NCBI GenBank assembly: GCA_036346275.1
Contig: CM070715.1
Location: forward strand, 73,271,667-73,335,666
DNA length: 64,000 bases
Origin: Otatea glauca
Taxonomy: Eukaryota > Streptophyta > Magnoliopsida > Poales > Poaceae
Reading direction: 5' to 3'
The notes below the pieces were generated by a model that saw only the letters and a list, made by a program, of their open reading frames with translations, ran no database searches and had not been told where the DNA came from. Made by a program: the position numbers and the translations under genes. Of this stretch, positions 12,741 to 25,000 are shown one piece after another (the stretch's first letter is position 1; every line of letters starts with the position of its first letter).

Positions 12741-13869
12741 GCCCAGCTCCTCGATTCGCTCCGTCATCGGTGCCTTAGCAGTGTCGCTCCAAGGTTGAAA
12801 CGCACCGGCGTGATTCCTCCTTTCGGGACATCTATTAGCATAATGCCCTGACTTATTGCAATCGTAGCACCTTCGGCGGCCGATCGCTGACCCCTTGAGC
12901 ATTGTTACCTTGGGCGGCTCGATAACCTTGTCCGATGGTCGCGGTGCGGTGTTCTTTGGCTTGTTAACGACTTGTGGTTGGAACCTAGCAAACCGTTGCG
13001 GTGTCATCCTCATTCGCAGTGGTTAGGCGCCCACCGGGTTAGTCATCAAGCGTTTGCAATTTTCCCCAAGCTCCTTGCGCTTATCCTCCGTAATCAAAGC
13101 CTTGTTTACCAATTCTTGGAAATCGGAAAAGTGTGGGTAATCGGCCCACTTGCGCCCCGAGTTTAGTCCTTTCATGAAGCGGATCGCTCGGTCTTGTCCG
13201 TCGCTACGTCCTCGAAGCATAGCGAGCTAATCTGCGTGAATTTGTTTAAGTAATCGCCACCGGTTGGCTTCCTTGCTTAAGCGCCTGAACTCTTCCTTTT
13301 CAGTCCATCATCCCTTCAGGTACATGGTAATCTGGCGGAAGGCCGTTGCAAACTCTTCCCATGTGATTTCCATGGGTGCTTCATGAGCAAGACAATAGTT
13401 CTCCCACCATTCTCGCAATTGTTCCTCTAGCCGATGGGATGCGTAAAGAACCTTCTCATGGCCTTCACATTGAGTGATGTACAATTTCCTCTCAATGGTT
13501 CTCAGCCAATCATCCGCTTCCAAGGGATTGACATTTCCTGAAAATGTTGGTGGTCGGGTCCTCATGAAGTCCGACAACTTGGAGTAAGGACGAGGCCCAC
13601 CATTGTTGTTCTGAGCAGAGGGGTTGTTGACTGCAGCCATATTGGTCATCTGCTGCATCATAGTCTCGCATCAACCGAGTTTGCGCAATGAGAAAAGCTC
13701 CCAAGTTTCGCATATCCTTTGGCGGTGCTTGCTGCGGTGGTGCTCCTTCATTGGGATTGTTGCTCGAGCGCAGACCACTTCTGAAGCCCCATTGTTGCCG
13801 CGAGTGTTCACCATCCGCTTGATTGCTTCTTGGGTTAGGAAAGATAGATGTAGCATAGATAAGATGCAA
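12705..13869 (-). pseudogene. gypsy gag, copy 2, frame-broken
   Basis: The capsid part at 13308-13661 matches copy 1 almost residue for residue. The nucleocapsid at 12705-13013 keeps a complete CCHC zinc knuckle, CYDCNKSGHYANRC (C-x2-C-x4-H-x4-C), which is disrupted in copy 1. The connecting part at 13023-13220 is also open. The N-terminal region at 13671-13856 is shifted relative to the capsid. Reading both copies side by side suggests one ancestral gag of roughly 370-390 codons (inference). Confidence 0.8.
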
Positions 13870-14985
13870 GAATTTCTAAGGGGGAAGCAGTTAAACCCAA
13901 CTTAAATAATCTTTATTATTATTACTTGGTATGGTTGCTTACAATGCCTAAGGGCTTTGCAACACATACCGCACACTCAAAGAAACAATTAAGAACCAAA
14001 CTAAACATGCAACCTTAACGCCTACTAAAAGGTAAAGGCTAACTTAAGAACGCGACTCAACACTCGAGTCTCAACACAACTCTAAGACCAACTCTCACTC
14101 ATCCACCACCTCGGTGAGGCCGATCCGTGCATACACCGGTGGGTGGGCGGCATGGGTGCGAACCTATCCACGTACCCTCCGCTGGCTCCTCAGCTCCCAC
14201 TCACGCTCTTCGGGTCTTCTTCTTCCTCCTCGGCGACCTCATCCGGCTCTGGACGACTGGTCCGCTAGCTCCTCGGCCACCGCAAGGCTTCCTCCGGCCG
14301 CCGATGACTCGGCTGCGGCGCCACGGGTCTTTGAAGCTCTCGCTCGCCACTCTCGGCGCCTCACACGCTGTCTCCGGCTCTGCGCAGTGTCCTCAGTGAT
14401 CCTCCGGCGGTGGCGAACTCAAGAAGGTGTACTGCAGAGCACACTCTCCCTCCACGATCCGCCGACGCCGCACGCCGCACCGTCGGGTGAAGTCGAACAC
14501 GGTGTCGCCAAGCTCGAGGCGAGTCGTGGCGATCCGTCGTGAGAGCAAGTCTAGCAGCCTCCGAACTCCGGCCTCGTAAGTGAACCTCCGGCGGTGATGT
14601 GGATCGGTGCGGTGGTCTCGCCGCACTCTCGAGCGAAGATGATCGGCTTGCGTAAGAACCCCGATGCACACCGCTGACGCGTTCCATTGCTTCCTCGGTA
14701 GAGCGGACGATCAAAGCCTCCAATCACTTGAAGAACTCTCCACACTCCATGGCATAGCCACCTGCCTTGACTCAAGGACTAGAAGATCGGCATCTATTCA
14801 AAACAAAATTTTGAATAAGATCTCCACTCAAACGGCAACGAAAAGAAGGTAATTTAGCAAGGATGAGAGTAGGAGGATGAGATAAGCCAAGAGTTTCATA
14901 TTAGTAATTTTACCGTTTTCTTTAGAAAATAATTTTGGACACTCCTAAGAGATACCAACTACCTAGGCCAAGACCTATAGTCAAG
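13870..14985 (-). other. gypsy 5' leader, copy 2 (untranslated)
   Basis: Matches 5086-6210. The GC-rich section at ~14150-14720 differs from copy 1 by many single-base gains and losses at CG, CTG and CAG, so none of its open frames is shared between the copies. Confidence 0.55.
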
Positions 14986-14998
14986 ATGGCTCGATACC
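14986..14998 (-). other. Degenerate primer-binding site, gypsy copy 2
   Basis: The minus strand reads TGGTATCGAGCC where copy 1 has TGGTATCAGAGCC. One base of the CAG is missing. If real, tRNA priming would be weakened; the same kind of change occurs throughout this copy, so it may be a base-calling error. Confidence 0.75.
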
Positions 14999-15003
14999 AC
15001 CTC

Positions 15004-18000
15004 TGTCGGGACCCGAATTTGCAAATCCGACCCTCTGTGTATACCGCACTAGTCCAGATCACGCTAGTGCACACAGCTCAACATAGATGCTATCATAGTC
15101 ACACACAATAAATATAGCATAAACTTCATTAATTAATAATAACTGTTGTCTTACATGAATAATGCCTCACGGGGCTTAAAAAGAGTATCAATGAGAAGCA
15201 ATGAAATAGAATAAACGCAGTGGCGCTCGATTCGCCACACAGCAACCGACGAGGCTCGGACCCTAAGCATTCGTGATCCAAGTAATCCTCCTCCATGAAT
15301 GGTATAGATTCCTCTTCTTACAAGTTGTTGTTGTTGGGGTGAGTACATAAAGCACTCAACAAGTTGTGCACAACAATGCAAGTCTAATATTTTATATGCT
15401 TGGCTTAATCCAAAGGAATGGCTAGTAAGGGTATTTTGCAATAAAGTAGCATTTAACAAGAATACAATAAATAGATTGGAAAGCGAAGAAACAAATACAA
15501 GAATTAATAAATTCAGATTTCAAATACACCAAGTTTCCAATCCTAAATTAATTTTCCACTTTCCATGGCACCTTGCCATCCCAACAAGTTTTTGTTTAAC
15601 AAAAGTCTAACCCTTAACTGTAATTCCGAGCATTGCCCAATACCGTGAGCACGGCTATTCGAATAGATTGTACACTCGCAGAGGTTATGCACTTTACCCA
15701 CACGATACAACCAAACACCACCAAGGCGAGTGATCATAACAAAGCCTTTACAATGCTACACCTAGACCCAAGATCGCTCGCTAAGGTTTCAACATCAAGG
15801 GTTAAACCACCACAACAGGCCCCTCTTGCGCCATGTGAGTTAAACCGTAACCGGGACTCACTATTCACCACGACAAGATCAAATCTAGGTTTCACAAATT
15901 ATTCACTAGGCTGTCCCATTCCGGACATGTGGTTGCAAGAGAGACTCAGTCAAAGGCTTGCAAGGTTAAGTCCTTAAAGTGATTAAGGCAAGACTTCCAC
16001 ATACCCCGCCAAACTCGCCCACCTTGGCACACCGCCCTTGCCACTTGCCTCAATCTAAAATCATTACCACCCCAGCTTGATTACCAAGCACCACATGCCA
16101 TCAACATTTCAATCCCGATGTGTGACCTCCTCGCCACGACAACTTGATATCATTGTGTGACAACACATGACACACCAATTCATAAACATTGTTCCATATT
16201 CCATTAGTCAAGATTAAGTATCGACATTCGGACACATGTGATGACGTGGCATGGCTAAGCAATCTATGACGATCTAACTAGCCCATGTTGATTATCAACT
16301 ATAATTCCACATCCTAGGGTGACAAATAGATCATGGCATATAATTGACAAGGTATGGTTTAATTCAAATAGGCATATTATCTAATTCCCTGATTAATTGA
16401 AATCATTTATACACATAAACTATCATGCATAAAGTTTAAAAGACAAAATAGCGATTTGGTGAAAATTAGGTGCAACATGATCAAAGCACAACTTGCCTTG
16501 GAGTAGGTGCTGGTCTTGATCTGAGTTTGGGTCTTGAGCGACGAATCTTCCTCCGGATCACCGAGCGGTTCAACGCCTACGCTAAACGATGCCAAAATAG
16601 CAAATAAACACCAAACCAGAGAGCAAACAAACTCCAAAAATAAAATAAAATTCACCAATAAATAGATATTGATTTTACAATTTTTAGAAATTTGAATCAC
16701 TCAAATCCGAGTTAAAATGCAAAACATATAGCCTTTTGAAGTTTGAATAACATCAAAATACGAAAATAGAATTTCGATTTTTCTAAATTATTTTTCTATT
16801 GAAAAGATCTTTATTGCGCAACGCGACGCCAGCCCCGACTCGGACCAATCAGCGCCGACACGTCGCTCGTCCATGGACTCGGTCCACGGAACCGCCTCGT
16901 CCACCGTGGACGCGCCCACGGCGCCCGCACCACGCGCGCCGACACGCGGCGCAAGATCGATTGGTCTGCGACGCCGCTGCGCCGATGCTCGACACGCGCG
17001 CAAGATCTCGCGCGACGATCCGACGGCCACCGATCTACCCCTACGTGGCTCAATCCCGATCGCCTAATCGGATCTAACGGTTAGAAATTTACCCGAGCGA
17101 AACACCGATGAAGAAGTGACGTGGCTTGATCTCGACGGTTGGCGAAGATCCAACGGATGCGCGAAGCTTCGAGACACGGCGGCGGGCTTGCACCGAGCGG
17201 TGGAAGACGACCACCCGAACAGCGCTTTGACGCGACTCCGGCGAGAAGAAGGCGACTCGACGCGACACGACGCGAGGAACTCGGATCCGAACCGATTCGG
17301 CGGAGGATGCTCGACGGCGCGGAATGGCGCAAAACTCGCAGGCGCACCGCAAATAACTACGGCGAGCTCTCGAGCGATGATGGCAAATAAACAGCGAAGA
17401 GGCTAGAGCCATCGGCTCGCGCAAGGAACGAGGAACATCGGAGTGCGGGCTGCGGCTTTATAGCCTCGGCATGCGCACAGGAAGGAAACCCTAAATCACG
17501 CGGCAACAGCGGCAAGCGGCGGATTCGAAACCGAATCGAGACGACGATCGAGACCGTCCGATCCAAGATGAGCGCCAAGATTAGATCCGGCGATACGATC
17601 CGATCCGCTCTTTCCAAATCCAACGGACGAGATCTAAACTTACCAAAACAACGCGAAGCGATCCCGACCACTTGATCTCGATCCAACGGCTCGCAAAGAC
17701 TAGGGTTTCGCGAAAGGAGGCGACCATCCGATCTTCATCCAATGGTCACACAAGCGGCGGCGGTGAGCCGACGGCCGCGACAAAGAATGGGTCACAAGAC
17801 GCGACAGTCTTCGGGCTTGGCCCAAGATCGCTCACTCGATTTTCAAAAGCTTTTGATTTAAAATAATTCCTAAATTAGATTAATCTATTTTAAGTAATTA
17901 AAATATCGGGAAAATCCGAGAAAATTCTCATAAATACTTTGAGACATTACGAGCTCAAATAAAATATTTTTGGTAAAACTTTATATTAACTTTATCTATA

Positions 18001-18136
18001 TATATTTAGTTTTCACCAAAGGTTCAATATACTTAATTAAAATAAATTTAGATAATTTCTGGAAAAATCCAATAAATTCAGAAAATCACAAAAATGCACG
18101 TGAGCGAAATTATAAGCCAAATTTTGGGATGTTACA
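15004..18136 (-). repeat. Complete gypsy LTR (5' LTR of copy 2)
   Basis: The LTR is 3,133 bp with TGTCGGGACC at 15004 and TGTTACA at 18136, collinear with 6227-9363. It is the transcriptional start LTR of the array. The TATA motif of the middle LTR is conserved at 17456-17462. Differences from the middle LTR are dominated by short losses in the GC-rich part (16820-17400). Confidence 0.9.
17456..17462 (-). promoter_or_regulatory. Probable TATA box of the upper gypsy LTR
   Basis: The minus strand shows GGCTATAAAGCCGC, identical to the motif at 8685-8691. As the outermost 5' LTR, this would be the promoter for full-length array transcripts. Confidence 0.6.
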
Positions 18137-18287
18137 GCCATAACCCATCCAGATTGAGATAAAGCCTAATAAATGTGGCCAAGACCTGAAAGGCTGGTGG
18201 AGCGAGGATAGCTCGCTTGACAAGCTCAACCGTGTGCGAGCCGTCCACCAGCGTACTTCCAACCCTGGGTTTAACATTGGTGCTTAC
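18137..18287. other. Short flank between gypsy array and copia element A; possible SINE fragment
   Basis: About 150 bp belonging to neither neighbour. It contains a 9-bp inverted repeat (gctggtgga at 18193-18201, tccaccagc at 18244-18252). It also has a loosely tRNA-like stretch, gaggatagctcgcttgac, reminiscent of an A box. A B-box-like gggtttaagtctcgaa lies across the insertion at 29520-29536. A tRNA-derived SINE split by element A is possible but weakly supported. Confidence 0.25.
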
Positions 18288-19190
18288 CTTTCTAAAAGAT
18301 CGAAATGGCGATTAGAGGGGGGTGAATGATCCCAAATAAAATTTCCGAATAAACTTTCCCCCTAGAATTCAAACCACCAAAAGACCAGAAAGAAAGAAAT
18401 GAACCATCGATCAGGCAATTGCATGAACAGAGGCACCGACTAGTTAAGGTCGGGTGAACAGTAAAAACAGCACAATCTTAAAAACAGAAATCGATGTAAC
18501 TTTTGGTCGACTGATCCAAAAACAGTGAAAATTGGTGTGCACCTCCCTAAGGATGTCATGAACCTATTTCAATCATCAATCGAAGGAATTGATACCAAGG
18601 TTCCGTCCCTTTTCAATTTAACAAATGCAACACCAAAAACAGAGTCACGAACACAGACCTCACCCCTAATTTCTGGTGGGAGTTGATAGTCAGAATATCC
18701 TTGGATGACTCTCCACAAATCATAGCAAGTAAGTACACGAATAAACAACCCTTCAAACAAATAGAAACACGATCTGAAGGCACTTTCTTCTACTAGGCAC
18801 AAAAATTGGTTTCTTGCAAAAACTGAATAGAAGAGGTTGTAGATTGCCTAGATGATTGGGATATGATCTATAGAAGATTCATCCAGCAATCTTTCATCCT
18901 TGGCATAAAATCCAAAAGCACTTAGAAGGAGAGGAAGAAAATCCAACCATACAGAAGGTAAAGTGCATGAAATTAAATGTTGAATTTAAAGCATAATGTA
19001 AATGAGGAAAGTGAACTCAAAGATGGGGAAAGCAGTCTTTCATTTCCAGAGGGTAGGTTTACAAAGCCTCACTACAAAGTGGGCAAAGCTTCAGGAGCAC
19101 AGAGGCCTCCAGAGCAATCTCACCTACTCACGCACACTTTCCTCACATGCTCTTCACACACCTACACAGAGAGACACCCCTCTCCCTGTC

Positions 19191-19198
19191 TATTTATA
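19191..19198 (-). promoter_or_regulatory. TATA box in element A 3' LTR
   Basis: The minus strand reads GCTATAAATAGACAGGGAG, a strong plant TATA box. It is conserved at 28646-28653 in the other LTR. Confidence 0.65.
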
Positions 19199-19654
19199 GC
19201 ATGCTTGGAACACCTACCACCCTTGGATGAGCCTCTAAACCCTAGAGCACTCCATCAAGGGCTGAGATTTTACCCACTCACAAAGCTATGCATGGGCTCA
19301 CCCGAAACCCAACAACACAACGGGTTTTGCACGCTTTTCAAATCACACTAACTTGACCCGCTACTCTATCTTCCTGGCCGCGATCCAACGGTCCTCCTAG
19401 ATCAAAGCAGCTCCAAGTTAGCATCTCATCCATTCCTTTGTCTTCTCGGCTTGCAGCTACTCCCTGACCTCAGTCATCTTTGACGACACCTTGATCATCT
19501 GGACCTCAGCTCTCCCAGCCTAGTCCTCATCCCCTTCGCCTCACCATGACCTAGCTCCAAAGTCCTGCAACCGTCATAGACAAGGAAACCACATCACATA
19601 GCAATGTCCAACAACACATATCCATCTCAACAGAAAGAAATACACTACGCTGAC

Positions 19655-20063
19655 CAGCAAAACCCCGACCACACGTGGTCTGACCACTGGTCTCCATCCC
19701 GACCACTCGAGGTCTGATCACTGGTCTCCATCCCGACCACTCGAGATCTGATCACTGGTCTCCGACCAGCCAAAGCCCAGACCACTCGGGGTCGGACGAC
19801 TGGTCTCCGACCAACCACTTGGAGTCGGACGACTGGTCTCCGACTCAACCACTCGGAGTCGGACGACTGGTCTCCGACCAACCAAAGACCTGACCACTCG
19901 GGGTCAGACGACTGGTCTCCGACTCAACCACAACCCCACCACTCGGGGTCAGACGACTGGTCTCCGACTCAACCACAGCCCCGACCACTCGGGGTCGGAC
20001 GATTGGTCTCCGACTCAACCACAGCCCCGACCACTCGGGGTCGAACGACTGGTCTTCGACCAG
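19655..20063. repeat. LTR minisatellite, ~40-bp units, in element A 3' LTR
   Basis: About ten imperfect units alternate gactggtctccgac with cgaccactcggggtcgg. Many units contain the inverted pair ccgacc/ggtcgg, so single units can fold into small hairpins. The partner LTR has a shorter array at 29104-29393. Confidence 0.85.
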
Positions 20064-20182
20064 CCACTCAAATTGCTCTAGCTTGAAAATCAATCCAAAT
20101 CAAACTCAAACTTGAGCACACCTTGCTCAAATAAAGTCAAATACTCATCACAAATATGGATGGACCTCCACATGGTCTTTCA

Positions 20183-22043
20183 ATCTCCCCCTTGATGAGT
20201 ATATTGACAAACCACATCAAAAGGCATAAATTTGAGTTTGAATGAGAGAAGAAGAAAGCAATTTGATTGCAAAGCCAAACTTGGTCCAGAGAGAAAGGTA
20301 TAAAATCATGATCAAGTTGGCAGAAAGAATTTAGAGCAAGACAATGAAAAGAGCAAGTTTTCCACAAAAGCTCTAAAAACCAATCATAAGTGCCAAATGT
20401 GATTATGATCCATAAGAAATAGCAAAGATTTACAAAGATCATAAGAACCAACAAGCTTTCACATTTTCTACATTTTTTTAATGATGCCTTTTCTACATTT
20501 TCTCCCCCTTTTGGCAATATAGGCTTCAAAATGGAATTTTCTCCTTCTTTTTATGTATGCATGAAATGCAACCTAAGGGAGCTTTGAAGATTATCCAATT
20601 GATCGCAATGACAAGATATGACACCAAGCTAGTCAATTTTTAGATTAGACTAGTCTAAGACATGTCCAAGTGCAAATACAAGCTTAGATTTGAATATTTC
20701 ATTTTTATCAAGATTTGACAAGTGCAACACTTAGCTTTAGCTTCAAAAATAGAAGAATAGCCACTCTAAGGAGCAAAAGGAAAACCTAGAGTTCAACCTA
20801 CTCAACACTTTGGGGAATCTAGAAGAGCATACAAGGTCCTTCGGGCTCATTTATCAATGCAAATTTTGATTTATCATCATACAAGACATAGCGGGGTGCA
20901 AATGTTTGACATTATTTGCATTCTTTACCCACATATATCTTTGTTTTTAAATTATTTGCATTTTGTTTTGACAACCAATTGACTCAAGCCGTATGCGACC
21001 ATCTCAAGATGAACTCTTAAGAGGATGGTCTAGGTCAAACACGATGTATTCCAAGTTCATCCCAAGTGCAATGGGAAGCGGTCTTGGAAATGCAAGGTGT
21101 GGAGTCAAGAAGAGTCAATTTTGCTTAATTTTCATTTTTAGCATAATGATTCATGAGCAAATGAAGGACTCAAGTATGAAAGAAACTAGTTTCACCCAAG
21201 TTGCTATAGGGACTCTAGAGAACTCCAAAATTTTTCAAATTATGGCACAAACCTCTATAGAAGAAACCTAGCAAGTAAAAGCAACATGTTTCATCAAGTT
21301 TTTCATTTACCGCTTATTTCATTTTTAAGATTAGCAATTTAACTGAACTTGGACATATCTAAGCTAGTGATTTCCTCCATATGATGTAGCATGGTGTATT
21401 GCGTGAAGAAGAAATCAATTGCATAATAGACAAAGCTCATTAAACAGGAAATGCAGTCTATATGCAATGCATGAACAGATTCCAAAACTCCCCCTCAGCA
21501 TATGAGTCAATTTAAGCACAAATTTAGTTCAAGTTGAGTTATTAGCATAATTAAGTTCAAGAAAGACCCAAATGAACTCAGTCGAAACCAGAAATACAGA
21601 ATGAAGAGAGGAAGTAGAGAAAACTTCAAAACTGGATGGCTATTGAGCATAGATAAGATAGAAGAGACTTACTACGGCTCGGACTCGCTCTTATCTTCAC
21701 CAGAGACTCGACATAGGGAAGTCGACTCTAGATCCCAACTAAGGAGTGCACATGCACTCGTCTACCTGTGAGGCCCCAAAACCCGCTAGACTTATAAGAC
21801 CGTGAGGAACTCAACCTAGAGAGAAGAGAGAACGACTAATCACGCATGATAGCAACCTAAAGCACAAGATAAGAGGACCATGCAAGGCATGCCGAAGTCT
21901 AAGTGAGTGAACTCAACTCAAGAAAACAAGCCCAAAGACACCTGTAAGAAACACAGAAAAGAAAAGTCGGAAGAAAATATATAGTACATAATATACAAAC
22001 CGGCTCCCCTCACGAAAGGCCGTAAGGGCTCACGACTCCAAGC
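20183..22043 (-). other. Element A long 3' non-coding region and polypurine tract
   Basis: About 1.86 kb lies between the end of RNase H and the 3' LTR. On the minus strand AAGGGGGAGAT abuts the LTR (20183-20193), the polypurine tract. The region is AT-rich, with several further CCCCCTT-type runs on the plus strand (for example near 20505 and 21490). It has no credible coding frame. It is homologous to 31556-33052 of element B. Confidence 0.75.
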
Positions 22044-25000
22044 TCACTCCTCAAGGCAACAAACTGAGCTATCAAAAGGCTTGGTAAAGATATCGCTAAT
22101 CAAGGTCACTCTATGAATCAAGTGCGATATCTCTCTTCTCCACATGGTCTCTAAGGAAGTGATATCTAATATCAATGTGCTTGGTCCGAGAATGTTGCAC
22201 TGGGATTTTAGCAATGCAAATAGCAGAAGTGTTGTCATAGAAAAGTGGCACACTCTCTATCTCTAACCCAAAGTCCCGCAAGGTCGATCTCATCCAGAGA
22301 ACCTGGCTACAACAACTGGCTGCAGCAACATACTCGGCCTCAGCGATGGACTGAGCAACCCCAGACTGCTTCCTAGATGACCAAGAAACAAGAGAAGTGC
22401 CAATAAATTGGCAAGTGCCAGAAGTGCTCTTCCTATCTATCCTACAGCCAGCAAAGTCGGCATCGGAAAAGACTCTAAGAGATAGACAAGAAGAAGAAGA
22501 GTACCAAATACCATAATCAGTGGTAGCACGAAGGTACCTGAAGATGCGCTTGACCGCCTGGCGGTGAGAGGCATGAGGAGAAGCTTGAAATCGACCGCAC
22601 AGACACACAACGAAATGTATGTCCGGCCTCAAGCGTTGAGGTACAAGAGGAGCCGATCATGCTCAAACTCCTTTTGATCAAGAGGCTCACCATCCTCATC
22701 GGGCTCGAGGAACGCAGGTGGCCATAGGAGTCACATCGCTTTCCATCGACATATCAAGCGCCTCAGAGGTCACGGAATACTTGCCTTGATGCAAGAAAGT
22801 ACCTCCCGAGTCCGCTTGATTTGGAAGCCAAGAAAGTAGCTCAACTCGCCCATCATACTCATCTCAAACTCAGTACTCATCACATCGTAAAACCGAGAGA
22901 CAAGAGAATGAGACGAGCCACCAAAAATGATATCGCCCACATAAACGGACAAGAAGAAAATGGGACTCATGGTGTCGGATGAATGAGTTTTGTCTACTAT
23001 GCCCATTTTAAAGTCATGGTGAGAAGATAAGACTTGAGCCTCTCATACCATGCTCTGGGGCTGCTTGAGTCCATACTGAGCTTTGGAAAGCTTGTATACA
23101 TGACTCGAAAACTTGGGGTTCTCGAACTCGGAGGTTGCTTGACATAAACCTCTTCCTCAATATAGCCATTGAGGAATGCACTCTTGACATCCATTTGATA
23201 AAGCTTGAAGCCTTTGGATGCGTAAAATGAAAGCAGATTCGGATAGCCTCTAGCCTAGCTACAGGAGCAAAGGTCTCCTCAAAGTCAAGACCCTCAACCT
23301 GAGAAAATCCCTTTGCAACTAGTCTAGCCTTGTTTCTAACTACAACCCCATCCTCACTCTGCTTGTTTTTGAACACCCACTTGGTCCCAATGACATTATG
23401 ACCAGATGGGGCTTGACAAGTCGCCATACCTTGTTCCTCTCAAAGTTCTCAAGTTCTCATGCATAGCATTAATCCACGACTCATCGGATAATGCATGAGA
23501 AACATCCTTCGGCTCAAAGGAGGCAACGAAGGCAGAGTGAAGACAGAAGGAGGACAGACCCGTTCTTGAACGTGTGACACGCTCGAACAAATTGTCAATC
23601 ATCTGATCAGGAGGATGACGTCTCTGAATATGACGGGAGGACCGTAAGTGGCCTCTACCTCTTGAACGGAAGAGGTAGGAGCAGAGCCACTCACCAAGGA
23701 GAGCGGAAGGCAAGGGGTCTCCCCGAGGTGCGTAAATAGAAACAGGAGGCACCTCGGTGAAGAGGGACTGATCCGTGGAACACCATCATCTCCATCATCC
23801 TTATCTTCTTCAAAGATGGTCTCGGAGGGATAAGAAGAGCTCAAACATCGTGTCTAGCTCTGGGCTAGCCTCATCAAAGGTCACATCACGTGTCTCTATG
23901 ATCCTATGCGCATCAACACCTGCACCTATAGCTACGAGAAGAAGACGAGTAACCTAGAAAGATACCATCAAGAGCGAGACTCAAACTTATCTAGGTTACA
24001 GATTTCAAGATAAAACACTTGCAACCAAAACGAAAATGAGACACACCGGGCTTTCGCCCATACCTCAACTCATAAGAAGTGCGATGCAAATGTGCTCTCA
24101 AAACACGCGATTAGAAACATGGCAAGCAAGAGCTATAGCCTCACCCAAAACTTCCTAGGAATATCAGACTCATCTAGCATCGCCCTAGCAATCTCAACGT
24201 GGTCTTGTTCTTCCTTTCCACTACGCCATTCTCACGAGGGGCATAGGGAGAAGAGGCGATGCTCTAAACCGGACTCCACACAAAAACTCTCAAAGTAGGA
24301 ATTCTTCAACTCAGTGCCATTATCACTGCAGATAGCTCAGTAATGCACCTAGGAGCTCAATAGACAACCCATCGACCAAACCCTCAAGTGAGAAAAGTCT
24401 CATCCTTCGAGGCCATGAAGAATACTCAAGAGAATCTAGAAAATCATCAACGATGACAAGAACATACCACTTCCCTCCTGCTTGTTGACTCTATTTGGAC
24501 CAACAAAGGTCCATATGTAAAAGCTGTCCGGTGCATCACCATCACTATGGTGATCGGAGGATGAGAAGTAAGAACCATCTTGCCATGTCGGCAAGGAGAG
24601 CAAGCTAAGTCTTTGACCATCTTGAGTTTGGGCAAACCACGAATGAGATCGTGGCGCTAACTCGGTCAAATGATCAAAACCAATGTGACCAAGTCTCCTA
24701 TGCCGAAGGAGAGATCACGGACTCGAAGCAATCAAACATCAAGAGAGTCTCGGAAGAAGCAGAAAAATCAGCACGAAAGACTCTCCCAAATCTAGAAATC
24801 CCGCAAACTAACCCTCCTGATGAATCAAGGATTCTACAGGCATTACTCTTGAAGCTTACCTCGAAAGAGTCATCGATAAGCTGAGAAACAGAGAGCAAAT
24901 TGTATTGCAGCTTACTTACTAAGGCAACATCTTTAAGAAAGAAATTGTCATTAATGCAAATGGTACCTTTAGCAATGACTCTACCTGAAGAAGCATCCCC

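Larger units (their letters stand above)
1..18136 (-). mobile_element. Tandem Ty3/gypsy array: LTR-internal-LTR-internal-LTR
   Basis: Three LTRs of one family alternate with two internal regions, all in the same orientation, with a repeat period of about 8.8 kb: the motif at position 1 recurs near 8809 and 17577. Each internal region carries gag, protease, reverse transcriptase, RNase H and integrase on the minus strand. A primer-binding site lies next to the higher-coordinate LTR and a polypurine tract next to the lower one. Domain order PR-RT-RH-IN defines Ty3/gypsy. The ~3.1 kb LTRs and chromodomain-like C terminus suggest the Tekay/Del chromovirus branch (family placement is inference). 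Such arrays are usually explained by unequal recombination between LTRs. The left end lies outside the window, so no target duplication can be checked; the right flank begins gccat at 18137. Confidence 0.88.
18293..20182 (-). repeat. 3' LTR of copia element A
   Basis: The LTR is 1,890 bp, ending TCTTTCA at 20182; its left end reads taaaagatcg where the partner LTR has tgaaagatcg, so the terminal G has mutated. It is 126 bp longer than the partner because of extra minisatellite units. The 124-aa open frame at 18977-19351 recurs in the other LTR only through LTR duplication. Confidence 0.9.

Noticed and set aside
18977..19351. Conserved 124-140-codon frame present twice (also 28432-28854)
   Set aside because: Conservation is explained by the two LTRs of element A being copies of each other; the C-terminal ends differ by frameshift and no domain is visible.
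19655..20063. Possible CRISPR-like array
   Set aside because: Units are direct, imperfect and lack unique spacers; the array is inside a plant LTR and duplicated in the partner LTR.
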